DNA from: Deinococcus sp.
GTDB taxonomy: Bacteria > Deinococcota > Deinococci > Deinococcales > Deinococcaceae
Direction: 5' to 3'
Assembly (NCBI GenBank): GCA_025351205.1
Contig: JANXWI010000399.1
Span: 1-7,365, forward strand
Length of the DNA: 7,365 nt
Shown: positions 1-5,806 of the stretch, in pieces
Position numbering within the stretch: position 1 is the stretch's first letter
Layout: each line of letters starts with the position of its first letter
Notes under the pieces: generated by a model
The model's database searches: none
Seen by the model: the letters and a program-made list of their open reading frames with translations, nothing else
What the model was told of the DNA's origin: nothing
Made by a program: the position numbers and the translations under genes

Positions 1-218
1 AGGTCGGCCAGCAGCCGCAGCAGCGTGGTCTTGCCGCAGCCGGAAGGCCCGATGAGGCTGATGAATTCGCCCTGCCGGATGCTCAGGTTGGCGTCCTGCA
101 AGGCCACCGTCTGCCCGCCCGGCACCTGGAAGACCATGCTCAGGTCGCGGATGGACACGATTGGGGCGTCGGGCGCGGGAGTTGGAGGAACGCTGGACGG
201 GGTGGCAATTTGAGTCAC
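1..218 (-). CDS. ABC transporter ATP-binding protein, N-terminal part (runs off left edge)
   Basis: Only the first 72 codons are inside the window. The translation starts MTQIATPSSVPPTP and has a proline-rich leader of about 18 residues. The first beta strand of an ABC ATPase follows (IVSIRDLSMVF, residues 20-30), then a Walker A motif GPSGCGKTT at residues 57-65 followed by LLRLLADL. The GTG start at 218-216 is supported by AAGGAGG at 229-223, although the 4-nt spacing is short. The short loop and the wording around Walker A resemble the nitrate/sulfonate/taurine (SsuB/TauB) class, which also includes pyrimidine-precursor importers. The Walker B and signature motifs are off the edge. The gene follows hydA by 99 bp on the same strand, so import of a pyrimidine or hydantoin is a reasonable inference, but the substrate cannot be read from this fragment. 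Confidence 0.9.
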   Translation of the reverse strand, partial: MTQIATPSSVPPTPAPDAPIVSIRDLSMVFQVPGGQTVALQDANLSIRQGEFISLIGPSGCGKTTLLRLLAD

Positions 219-240
219 GAAACCTCCTTCTTTATGCTGT

Positions 241-280
241 TCTCCCTCGCCCCTTGCGGGAGAGGGCCGGGGAGAGGGGT
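241..280 (-). repeat. C/G-rich palindromic intergenic repeat (family 1, minus orientation)
   Basis: In the hydA-ABC gap the minus strand reads CCCCTCTCCCC, CCCTCTCCCGC, AAGGGGCGAGGGAGA. The same arrangement occurs in the opposite orientation at 3947-4000 between preA and preT. It is a repetitive, self-complementary element with no coding sense. It could form a hairpin in the operon transcript but lacks a following U-tract, so it is not called a terminator. Confidence 0.6.
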
Positions 281-317
281 GCCGCAACCGGCTTTGCAAC
301 GACCTGCAACGCTCTTT

Positions 318-1676
318 CTACCGTCTGAGCAGCTGTCCCCGCCCCGGCTCACCCACGAACTGCCCGCCCTGTACCGCGATCTGCCCGCGCACCGTCACCA
401 CTTCGGGCCGCCCGTCGATCTCCCAGCCCTCGAAGGCGCTGTAATCGACGTTCATGTGGCTGGCCGCCGCCGAGATGTGGCCCCGGTATGCAGGATCATA
501 GACCACCAGATCGGCGTCGCTGCCCACCTCGATGGCGCCCTTGCGCGGATACAGCCCGAACAGCTGTGCAGGCCGGGTGCTGAGTGCGTCCACGAAGCGG
601 TGCAGGCTCAGGCCGCCCCGGCTGACGCCGTAGGTGTACATCAGGTTCACGCGGTCCTCGATGGCCGGAATGCCGTTGGGGATCAGCGTGAAATTATTCT
701 TGCCCATCGCCTTCTGGCCCACATCGAAGGGGCAGTGGTCGGTGCCCACCGTATCGATCTGACCGTCTTCCAGCGCTTTCCAGAGAGCGGCCTGATTGGA
801 TTTGTCGCGCAGGGGAGGCGACATCACGAAGTTGGCCCCGTCCGGGCCTTCGGTCAGTGATTTGTCGAGCAGGAAGTGCGGCGCGACGCCTTCAATCGAA
901 ATATCCACGCCCCGCGCCTTCGCGTCCAGCGTAGCTTTCAGGGCCAGCGCGTTGCTCAGGTGCACCACGTAACCCTTAGCCCCGGTCATCTCCAGAAAGG
1001 TGGCGAAGTGGGCGGTGCCCTCGGCTTCCACCGCTTCCGGGCGGCTGGGTTCGTGCCATTCCGCCCCCGTCTTGCCCTCGGCCAGCAACTTCCGCTGAAG
1101 CTGCGACACCAGTTCGGCGTTCTCGCAGTGGGCGGTGACGATCACGCCCAGTTCCTTCGCCAGTGCCAGCGTGTTGTACAGCGCCGCGTCGTCGATTCCG
1201 AAGGCCCCCTTGTACGCCAGGAAGACCTTAAATGATTTCATGCCTTGGGCCGCCAGTTCGCGCAGGGTCGCCTCGGTTTCCGCGTCCCAGCGCGTCACGC
1301 CGATGTGGAAGGTGTAGTCGCAGGCGCTGTGCCCCGCCGCCCGCCCGGTCCAGAGGTTCCAGCCGTCTGCCAGCTTGTCGCTGCCGCCGGGGGCCAGCAT
1401 TTCGATGTAGGTGGTGGTGCCGCCGATGAGCGCGGCCTGACTGGCCGTAGCGTGCGTGTCCTTGGCAAACGTCCCCATGAACGGCAGGTACACATGCACG
1501 TGCGGGTCGATGAAGCCGGGGAAGACGTACTTGCCGCTGGCGTCGATGGTGCGCGTGCCCTCCGGCACCTCCAGATGCGTGCCGATGGACGTAATCAGCT
1601 CGTCTTCGATGTAGATGTCGGCGGTGTATTGCCGATCAGCGGTGACGATTTGACCGTTTTGAATGAGTAGGCTCAT
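318..1676 (-). CDS. hydA: Dihydropyrimidinase / D-hydantoinase
   Basis: This 452-residue enzyme is close to the family's usual length. It is a cytosolic binuclear-zinc amidohydrolase that hydrolyses 5,6-dihydrouracil or dihydrothymine to N-carbamoyl-beta-amino acids, the second step of reductive pyrimidine degradation. All expected metal ligands are visible: H59 and H61 in DPHVHV, the Lys that becomes carboxylated at K150 (SFKVF), H183 (TAHCEN), H239 (VVHLSN) and D313 (GTDHCPF). The substrate-shaping Tyr is Y155 (AYKG). The C-terminal segment GSDADLVVYDP followed by HMNVDYSAFEG is typical of the family. The ATG at 1676-1674 overlaps the upstream toxin stop (ATGA), and GGAG lies 5 nt upstream inside the toxin gene. 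Its operon with preTA argues for dihydropyrimidinase rather than a broad hydantoinase; sequence alone does not separate these. Confidence 0.95.
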   Translation of the reverse strand: MSLLIQNGQIVTADRQYTADIYIEDELITSIGTHLEVPEGTRTIDASGKYVFPGFIDPHVHVYLPFMGTFAKDTHATASQAALIGGTTTYIEMLAPGGSDKLADGWNLWTGRAAGHSACDYTFHIGVTRWDAETEATLRELAAQGMKSFKVFLAYKGAFGIDDAALYNTLALAKELGVIVTAHCENAELVSQLQRKLLAEGKTGAEWHEPSRPEAVEAEGTAHFATFLEMTGAKGYVVHLSNALALKATLDAKARGVDISIEGVAPHFLLDKSLTEGPDGANFVMSPPLRDKSNQAALWKALEDGQIDTVGTDHCPFDVGQKAMGKNNFTLIPNGIPAIEDRVNLMYTYGVSRGGLSLHRFVDALSTRPAQLFGLYPRKGAIEVGSDADLVVYDPAYRGHISAAASHMNVDYSAFEGWEIDGRPEVVTVRGQIAVQGGQFVGEPGRGQLLRR

Positions 1677-2125
1677 AAGGTCTCCGAAGTCATGGTGCTG
1701 GGCGAGAGAACGCGGATGTCGAAGCGTTTAAAATCGCCAGCGTTGTAAGTCAGGAGGGCGTCAAGGTCATGCACTTTCATGGCGGCTACCAAACGCGTGT
1801 CATGAACCTGTTTGCCCATCACCTGATGCGCGACGACCAAATAGAGCCATTGATCATACAGTTGCGGAGTATCCGGAAGAAGCTTGAAGGTGGCTGTCAA
1901 CTCTGCGACCGCACTCGCCGTCTCCTCGGATGTCATGCTCAGACCATTTTTCGTGCCGTAAGGCCGGGTTGCCGCAGACCAGTATTCGTACATCACCTGG
2001 GGAACGAGGTAGAGTTCGGCACCCTGTTCGAGCAGCGTGTCAATGGCGGCTTCGATCGCTTGATGCTCTTCTGCGTCGAGCTGGATATAGCGCAGCACAA
2101 TATTAGTATCCAGCAGAACACGCAT
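1673..2125 (-). CDS. PIN-domain VapC-family toxin (putative ribonuclease)
   Basis: The product is 150 residues, normal for a single-domain VapC. The PIN acidic residues are all present: D6 (LLDTN), E47 (QVMYEYW), D109 (VHDTRLVAAM) and D131 (YNAGDF). They would bind Mg2+ for RNA cleavage, usually of tRNA or rRNA in this family. It starts at ATG 2125-2123 in a TGATG junction with the upstream small gene, and ends in an ATGA overlap with hydA. Tight coupling with a small upstream gene is the normal VapBC layout; coupling to a catabolic gene downstream is not. By hand count the gene is roughly 54-55% G+C, against about 65-70% in sampled stretches of hydA, which suggests acquisition. The RNA target is not readable from the sequence. 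Confidence 0.88.
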   Translation of the reverse strand: MRVLLDTNIVLRYIQLDAEEHQAIEAAIDTLLEQGAELYLVPQVMYEYWSAATRPYGTKNGLSMTSEETASAVAELTATFKLLPDTPQLYDQWLYLVVAHQVMGKQVHDTRLVAAMKVHDLDALLTYNAGDFKRFDIRVLSPSTMTSETL

Positions 2126-2394
2126 CAGTCGTAGACCAAATCGTTCAGCTCAGCCCTCGTCGTGGGCAAAGGGCCACCGCCCCGGCGCATGATCCGGGAT
2201 TTGAAGGCGCGGTAAGCGGCCATGCGCTCGGCAACGTCCTCAATGTCGCTCAGGAAGCGGGATTCGGGCACAAGCGCCATGACCTGCCCGTCCGCCTGAA
2301 GCACGAACTGCCGATTTTTCAGCCGAGCCAACGTCTCCGCGTCGGTGTGCAGGCGGCCCTCGTCGTCAATCGTGATCAGCGCTTTCGCAGTCAT
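2125..2394 (-). CDS. Small antitoxin-like protein paired with the PIN toxin
   Basis: The product has 89 residues. It is not confidently recognised by sequence and is called from context. A short beta-rich N-terminus (ALITIDDEGRLHTDAETLARL, then FVLQADGQVMALVPE) looks like a diverged AbrB/SpoVT-type swapped-hairpin DNA-binding domain. Charged residues and a basic patch (FKSRIMRRGGG) follow, and the tail is acidic (AELNDLVYD) and could be the toxin-binding part. Start ATG 2394-2392 has AAGGAGG at 2408-2402 with 7-nt spacing, one of the strongest ribosome-binding sites in the window. It lies 27 bp after preA and its TGA shares one base with the toxin ATG. Its G+C is near that of its neighbours. 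A Phd-like fold is an alternative. Confidence 0.72.
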   Translation of the reverse strand: MTAKALITIDDEGRLHTDAETLARLKNRQFVLQADGQVMALVPESRFLSDIEDVAERMAAYRAFKSRIMRRGGGPLPTTRAELNDLVYD

Positions 2395-2421
2395 GGTCGT
2401 CCCTCCTTTCTTCAGTTTAGG

Positions 2422-3801
2422 TCAGTGAATCTCAATCCCAACTTCTTCCCTGTAAGTTTCCATCGCCGCCCACTCCTGCGTCACAGGCGCGGACGTGGCG
2501 CTCAGCTCATCCCAGGTCACGCTCTCCCGCCCGCTCGGCACGCCCACCATCGTGATGCAGCCATCGACGGGGCAGACGTTGGCGCACAGCGCGCAGCCCA
2601 CGCAGTCGCCCTCGCGCACCACCGGCACGGCGCGGCTGTCTGCCACCTGTTTGCCGCTCGTTCTGACATCGAACCCAGGGTCAACTTTTATGCCGTCCGG
2701 GCTGTACAGATCGATGCACTGGTGCGCCGTATCGTTGCAGGCCACGTAACACAGGTTGCAGTTGATGCACTTGTCAGGGTCGATGCGGGCCACGGCGGCG
2801 TAACTCAGGTCGAGCTGCCCGAAGCTGCTCATCTGCGGCAGGCTGCGGCCCGATACTTCGGCAATCGTGGCGAAGCCGTGGTCGTCCATCCAGTTGCTCA
2901 GGCCGTCGATCATGTCGTCCACGATGCGGTAACCGTAGTGCATGGCGGCGGTGCAGACCTGGAGACTCGTCGCGCCCAGCAGCAGGAATTCAGCGGCATC
3001 GCGCCAGGTCTGGATGCCGCCCATGCCCGAGATCGGCACGCCGGAAGCGAGCACTCTGGGGTCGGTCATCAGCTCGGTCAGCATGTTCAGGGCAATCGGC
3101 TTGACGGCGGGGCCAGCGTAGCCGCCATGCGTGCCGCGCCCGCCGATGCTGGGCGAGATGAGCAGGGTGTCGAGGTCGACCTTCATGACCGAATTGATGG
3201 TGTTGATCAGGCTCAGCGCGTGTGCCCCGCCTGCAAGAGCCGCGTGCGCCGGGTCCACGATGTGCGTCACGTTGGGCGTCAACTTCACGATCACCGGCAG
3301 CTTCGTGATGCTCGTGACCCAGTGCGTATTCAGCTCGCACATCTCGGGCACCTGCCCCACCGCCGCGCCCATCCCGCGCTCGGACATGCCCTGGGGGCAG
3401 CCGTAGTTCAGCTCGATGCCGTCTGCGCCGGTGTCTTCTATCTGCTGCACGATCTCGCGCCAGGCCTTCGGGTCGGCGTCCACCATCGCAGACACGATCA
3501 TGGCGCGGTCCGGCCACATGCGCTTGACCTCGGCGATCTCGCGCAGGTTGACCTCGATGGGCCGGTCTGAGATCAGCTCGACGTTGTTGATGGCCAGCAG
3601 CCGCTGCCCGCCCAGGCTCAGGCCACCGTAGCGGTTGGAGATGTTCAGGACCGGCGGCCCGATGGTCTTCCAGACTGCCCCGCCCCAGCCGTGTTCGAAA
3701 GCGCGGTGAATCTGCGCCCCGGAGTTGGTGGGCGGCGCGGAGGCCAGCCAGAAGGGATTGGGAGAACGAATGCCCGCGAAGTTGATGGACAGGTCAGCCA
3801 T
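2422..3801 (-). CDS. preA: NAD(P)H-dependent dihydropyrimidine dehydrogenase, catalytic subunit PreA
   Basis: This 459-residue FMN / iron-sulfur subunit reduces uracil and thymine using electrons passed from PreT. Residues 1 to about 320 form a dihydroorotate-dehydrogenase-like barrel. Visible residues include K45 (VWKTIG), N132 and C135 (LNYGCPQGM), C135 matching the catalytic Cys of mammalian DPD, K172 (VKLTPN), and the FMN-phosphate region at 258-284 (ISGMGGIQ to LQVCTA). Two [4Fe-4S] sites follow: C345, C348, C351, C355 and C400, C403, C406, C410. The 44-residue linker between them and the tail after residue 420 make it longer than E. coli PreA. The ATG at 3801-3799 is preferred because GGAGG (3813-3809) sits 7 nt upstream and the family N-terminus starts there. 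The frame is open back to 3894, but that part encodes no family sequence. Confidence 0.95.
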   Translation of the reverse strand: MADLSINFAGIRSPNPFWLASAPPTNSGAQIHRAFEHGWGGAVWKTIGPPVLNISNRYGGLSLGGQRLLAINNVELISDRPIEVNLREIAEVKRMWPDRAMIVSAMVDADPKAWREIVQQIEDTGADGIELNYGCPQGMSERGMGAAVGQVPEMCELNTHWVTSITKLPVIVKLTPNVTHIVDPAHAALAGGAHALSLINTINSVMKVDLDTLLISPSIGGRGTHGGYAGPAVKPIALNMLTELMTDPRVLASGVPISGMGGIQTWRDAAEFLLLGATSLQVCTAAMHYGYRIVDDMIDGLSNWMDDHGFATIAEVSGRSLPQMSSFGQLDLSYAAVARIDPDKCINCNLCYVACNDTAHQCIDLYSPDGIKVDPGFDVRTSGKQVADSRAVPVVREGDCVGCALCANVCPVDGCITMVGVPSGRESVTWDELSATSAPVTQEWAAMETYREEVGIEIH

Positions 3802-3808
3802 GATGGGG

Positions 3809-3813
3809 CCTCC
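3809..3813 (-). promoter_or_regulatory. Ribosome-binding site deciding the preA start
   Basis: GGAGG on the minus strand, 7 nt from ATG 3801. It rejects the longer open frame beginning at 3894. A complementary CCTCC lies 22 nt further upstream (3840-3836), but this 5-bp match could easily be chance. Confidence 0.8.
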
Positions 3814-3868
3814 GGAGTGGAACAAAAGGCGAAATGGAGGTAGCAGGCTGATGGACGCTCGGCCCGTC

Positions 3869-3905
3869 CACCCCCTCCCAGCCTCCCCCCTCAAGGGGGA
3901 GGGGC
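3869..3905 (+). repeat. C/G-rich hairpin repeat (family 2, plus orientation)
   Basis: CCACCCCCTCCCAGCC is followed by a perfect stem, CCTCCCCC (3882-3889) pairing with GGGGGAGG (3895-3902), around the loop CTCAA. A related element lies in the opposite orientation at 4246-4288. The family resembles dispersed palindromic repeats of other high-GC genomes. Function is unknown. Confidence 0.6.
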
Positions 3906-3946
3906 GGAAGGCGAAGGGATGTGGTTAGTTCGGGCGCACCCGGACG

Positions 3947-4000
3947 TCCCCTCTCCCCCTCGCTGCGCGAGGCCCCTCTCCCGCCGGGGGCGAGGGGTAG
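3947..4000 (+). repeat. C/G-rich palindromic intergenic repeat (family 1, plus orientation)
   Basis: The plus strand reads CCCCTCTCCCCC, an inserted hairpin CCTCGC-TGC-GCGAGG (3958-3972), then CCCCTCTCCCGC and GGGGGCGAGGGG. Apart from the hairpin it parallels the minus strand of 241-280. The inner stem is an elaboration missing from the left copy. Confidence 0.6.
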
Positions 4001-4029
4001 ACGGCCAAGGCTCGGCGATAAAAACTGGT

Positions 4030-4200
4030 CGTCAGAACAAATTGGCAGCCCTTCCAGACCGCCGCCGCACAGCCTTCGGCGGATCAAATACGCGCCCAGG
4101 CGTGTACGAAACTGAGTCAAACTGGCGACCCTTCCAGCGCCGGGAAGCGGATTTCCGCCTTCCAGATACTTAGAACCAGGGTCAATACCCCGTTGTATAA
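4030..4200. repeat. Structured non-coding segment with a 20-bp direct repeat 80 bp apart
   Basis: CAAATTGGCAGCCCTTCCAG (4038-4057) recurs as CAAACTGGCGACCCTTCCAG (4118-4137), 17 of 20 identical and offset by exactly 80 bp. A third CTTCCAG is at 4159-4165. Three inverted repeats lie within: CCGCCG/CGGCGG (4059-4064 and 4077-4082), TACGCGCC/GGCGTGTA (4089-4096 and 4099-4106, one G.T pair), and GCGGA/TCCGC (4147-4151 and 4154-4158). It is less C-rich than the flanking repeats. It may be a dispersed repeat or miniature element, or a pair of protein-binding sites; I do not recognise it. Confidence 0.45.
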
Positions 4201-4245
4201 ACCGACCTGCCTTGCCCATCGCGCAGCGCTTGACGCTTCTTTTAG

Positions 4246-4288
4246 ACCCCCCCTGCCCCTCAGGGGTAGGGGGCTGGGGGGTGGGGTG
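4246..4288 (-). repeat. C/G-rich hairpin repeat (family 2, minus orientation)
   Basis: On the minus strand it reads CCCCACCCCCCAGCCCCC and then a long stem. On the plus strand CCCCCT-G-CCCC (4249-4259) pairs with GGGG-T-AGGGGG (4263-4273) around the loop TCA. It starts about 50 bp after the preT stop. It forms a very strong hairpin, but GGTCTAAAAG rather than a U-run follows on the transcript, so it may stabilise or attenuate mRNA without being a classical terminator. Confidence 0.6.
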
Positions 4289-4341
4289 ACCGCGAAAGCC
4301 TGAAGCCTCAGACCCCTGAAAAAACCTCGACGCAGCAAGCA

Positions 4342-5691
4342 TCAGTCCGCCGCCACCTTCGCCACCAGCGCCGCATGAATCCCCGCCGCCGCAATCTTCC
4401 CGTCCTGCACCGCCATCACGGTACTGGCACTCCCGCGCACCCGCACGCAGTCCCCGCCCGCATACACGCCGGGAATACTCGTTTCCAGGGTGGGAGAGAC
4501 GGCAATATACCCACCCTCCACGGCCAGCCCGAGCGCCAGGGCCAGGGCAGGCTTCTCCTGCCCAATCGCAGAGATCACCGTGTCGCACCCAATCACGAAT
4601 TCACTGCCCAGTACAGGCTCAGGCCGGGGCCGCCCGCTGCTGTCCGGCGCTCCAAGCACCATCCGGCGACATTCCAGGCCGGTCACGGTGCCATTCTCGG
4701 CCAGCACCCGAACAGGCTGCGTCAGAAAGTCGAAGGAAATGCCCTCGTGCAAGGCAAATTCGTACTCGTGGCGGTAGGCGGTCATCTCGGCTTCGGTGCG
4801 TCGGTACACCATCCGGGTTTCCGCGCCCAGACGCCGGGCCACCGTGGCGGCGTCGATGGCGGTGTTACCCGCCCCGATCACGGCTGCGCGGCGGCCAATG
4901 CCGGTGGGCCGTCCCATCTTGCTGGCCTCGATCACCACCAGCCCGTCCAGAATGTGTTCCTCGCCCGGAATGCCGGTGGCCGGAACCGCCCCAAGCCCCA
5001 GGCCCAGAAACACGGCGTCGTACTCGCGCAGAAGGGTGTCTAGGCCGGCTCTGTCTTGCAACTCAGTGCCCGTCCTGACCTCGACGCCCAATCGTTTCAC
5101 CGCTTCCACCTCGCGCAGGGCCACCTCGACGGGTTCGCGCAGCACGATGATGCTGTAGGTGCTCAGCCCGCCGCCCAGCTCGCGCTTTTCCATCAGCGTG
5201 ACCGCGTGGCCCAGCTTGGCGAGTTCGGCAGCCGCACTCAGCCCGGCGGGGCCGCTGCCGATTACGGCGACTTTCAACCCCGTGCTGGGGGCAGGCGTGA
5301 ACAGCTGCACGCCACGCTCCTGAACATGGTCCACGGCGTAGCGTTGCAGCCGCCCGATGGCAATCGGCGTGTGGTCGGCGCCCATCACGCAGGCACCCTC
5401 GCACAGCTCCTGCACCGGGCAGACGCGGGCGCAGGTGCCGCCCAGGAAGTTGCTTTCCAGAATGGTCCGGGCCGACCCGCGCAGGTTTCCCGTCGAAATC
5501 TTGCGAATAAAAGTGGGGATGTCGATGTGCGTCGGGCAGGCGTGCATGCAGGGCGCGTCGTAGCAGTACAGGCAGCGGTTGGCCTCGACGGCGGCCTCGT
5601 GCTGCGTCATGGGCAGCAGCGACTCCTGAAAGTCGAAGTCTACATTGTCGTGATGGGCCGGATTAAACGCGGGCGGGCTGGCACGTTCCAT
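4342..5691 (-). CDS. preT: NAD(P)H-dependent dihydropyrimidine dehydrogenase, electron-transfer subunit PreT
   Basis: This 449-residue flavoprotein takes hydride from NAD(P)H and passes electrons through FAD and iron-sulfur centres to PreA. It matches the N-terminal half of mammalian DPD and resembles the glutamate synthase small subunit. The N-terminal alpha-helical domain carries C40, C43, C48, C52 and C87, C91, C97, C101 for two clusters. The FAD Rossmann motif VIGSGPAG is at 143-150, the nucleotide-binding motif VIGAGNTAIDAA at 271-282, and the C-terminal FAD motif GVYAGGD at 408-414. The start is ATG 5691-5689 because AGTGAGG (5704-5698) lies 6 nt upstream. An in-frame GTG at 5703 has no such site. 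It is the first gene of the operon. The stop is followed by 540 bp of repeats before preA, unusual for obligate partner subunits. The choice of NADH or NADPH is not readable here. Confidence 0.95.
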   Translation of the reverse strand: MERASPPAFNPAHHDNVDFDFQESLLPMTQHEAAVEANRCLYCYDAPCMHACPTHIDIPTFIRKISTGNLRGSARTILESNFLGGTCARVCPVQELCEGACVMGADHTPIAIGRLQRYAVDHVQERGVQLFTPAPSTGLKVAVIGSGPAGLSAAAELAKLGHAVTLMEKRELGGGLSTYSIIVLREPVEVALREVEAVKRLGVEVRTGTELQDRAGLDTLLREYDAVFLGLGLGAVPATGIPGEEHILDGLVVIEASKMGRPTGIGRRAAVIGAGNTAIDAATVARRLGAETRMVYRRTEAEMTAYRHEYEFALHEGISFDFLTQPVRVLAENGTVTGLECRRMVLGAPDSSGRPRPEPVLGSEFVIGCDTVISAIGQEKPALALALGLAVEGGYIAVSPTLETSIPGVYAGGDCVRVRGSASTVMAVQDGKIAAAGIHAALVAKVAAD

Positions 5692-5695
5692 AGGT

Positions 5696-5762
5696 GACCT
5701 CACTTTGTGTCGAAACTGTGGAGGTCGGTTCGTGCCCTCGCGGGAGCCGATTTAACCGAAGC
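5696..5762 (-). promoter_or_regulatory. preT mRNA leader with two competing hairpins
   Basis: Hairpin 1 pairs UCGGUU (5759-5754) with AACCGA (5730-5725), enclosing CCC-GCGA-GGG. Hairpin 2 pairs GACCUC (5726-5721) with GAGGUC (5701-5696), two more pairs being possible across a one-base bulge, and covers the Shine-Dalgarno sequence. They share bases 5725-5726, so the complete stems cannot both form. The geometry suits translational control, but no known riboswitch is recognised and short stems can arise by chance. Confidence 0.4.
5698..5704 (-). promoter_or_regulatory. preT ribosome-binding site inside a possible sequestering stem
   Basis: AGTGAGG lies 6 nt before ATG 5691 and decides the preT start. 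The site GAGGTC (5701-5696) is perfectly complementary to GACCTC (5726-5721) upstream in the same leader, so a stem could block it. Confidence 0.75.
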
Positions 5763-5768
5763 ATCATG

Positions 5769-5798
5769 ATTGTAGTGGGCTGGAAGCGGTGAGGTCAA
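5769..5798 (-). promoter_or_regulatory. Sigma-70-type promoter of the preT operon
   Basis: TTGACC (-35, 5798-5793), an 18-bp spacer and TACAAT (-10, 5774-5769) on the minus strand. Transcription should begin near 5762, giving a leader of about 70 nt before preT. It is the best promoter match I found in the window and fits the first gene of the pyrimidine operon. Confidence 0.75.
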
Positions 5799-5806
5799 TT
5801 CGGCTG

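Larger units (their letters stand above)
3802..4341. other. 540-bp gene-free block between preT and preA
   Basis: No credible gene lies here, although several frames stay open because of the C/G-rich composition. In order the block holds a C/G-rich hairpin repeat (about 3869-3905), a second repeat type (about 3947-4000), a less C-rich structured segment (about 4030-4200), and an inverted-orientation copy of the first repeat type (about 4246-4288). No convincing promoter or U-tract terminator is seen on the minus strand. The two subunit genes are usually adjacent, so this looks like insertion or accumulation of repeats inside an operon. Confidence 0.75.

Noticed and set aside
210..860. Plus-strand frame of 216 codons opposite the hydA 3' end
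   Set aside because: Low-complexity shadow of hydA; no ribosome-binding site and no recognisable domain.
2347..3570. Long plus-strand open frame of 407 codons opposite preA
   Set aside because: Arg/His/Ala-rich translation without family motifs, exactly antisense to a well-supported preA; a shadow caused by high G+C.
3809..3840. Sequestration of the preA ribosome-binding site by CCTCC at 3840-3836
   Set aside because: Only 5 bp of pairing without extension; too likely by chance.
3802..3894. 31-residue N-terminal extension of preA
   Set aside because: No family similarity, and the internal ATG at 3801 has GGAGG at proper spacing.
4115..4201. Promoter candidates in the preT-preA gap (minus TTGACT at 4120-4115; plus TATAAA at 4196-4201)
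   Set aside because: Neither has a matching second hexamer at 16-19 bp.
3869..4288. CRISPR-like array or terminators in the gap
   Set aside because: Repeats are few, variable and in both orientations, without uniform spacers, and none of the hairpins is followed by a U-tract on the operon strand.
4117..4338. Minus-strand frame of 73 codons in the preT-preA gap
   Set aside because: Its first half is translated C/G-rich repeat and it has no ribosome-binding site. Its end (VLSIWKAEIRFPALEG) looks less random, but more likely reflects a repeat element than a gene.
3794..4588. Minus-strand frame of 264 codons overlapping the preT end, the gap and the preA start
   Set aside because: Gly/Arg/Pro-rich translation passing through palindromic repeats and out of frame with both genes; open only because of composition.
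5692..5703. GTG start for preT four codons upstream
   Set aside because: No Shine-Dalgarno sequence before it; it overlaps the ribosome-binding site of ATG 5691.
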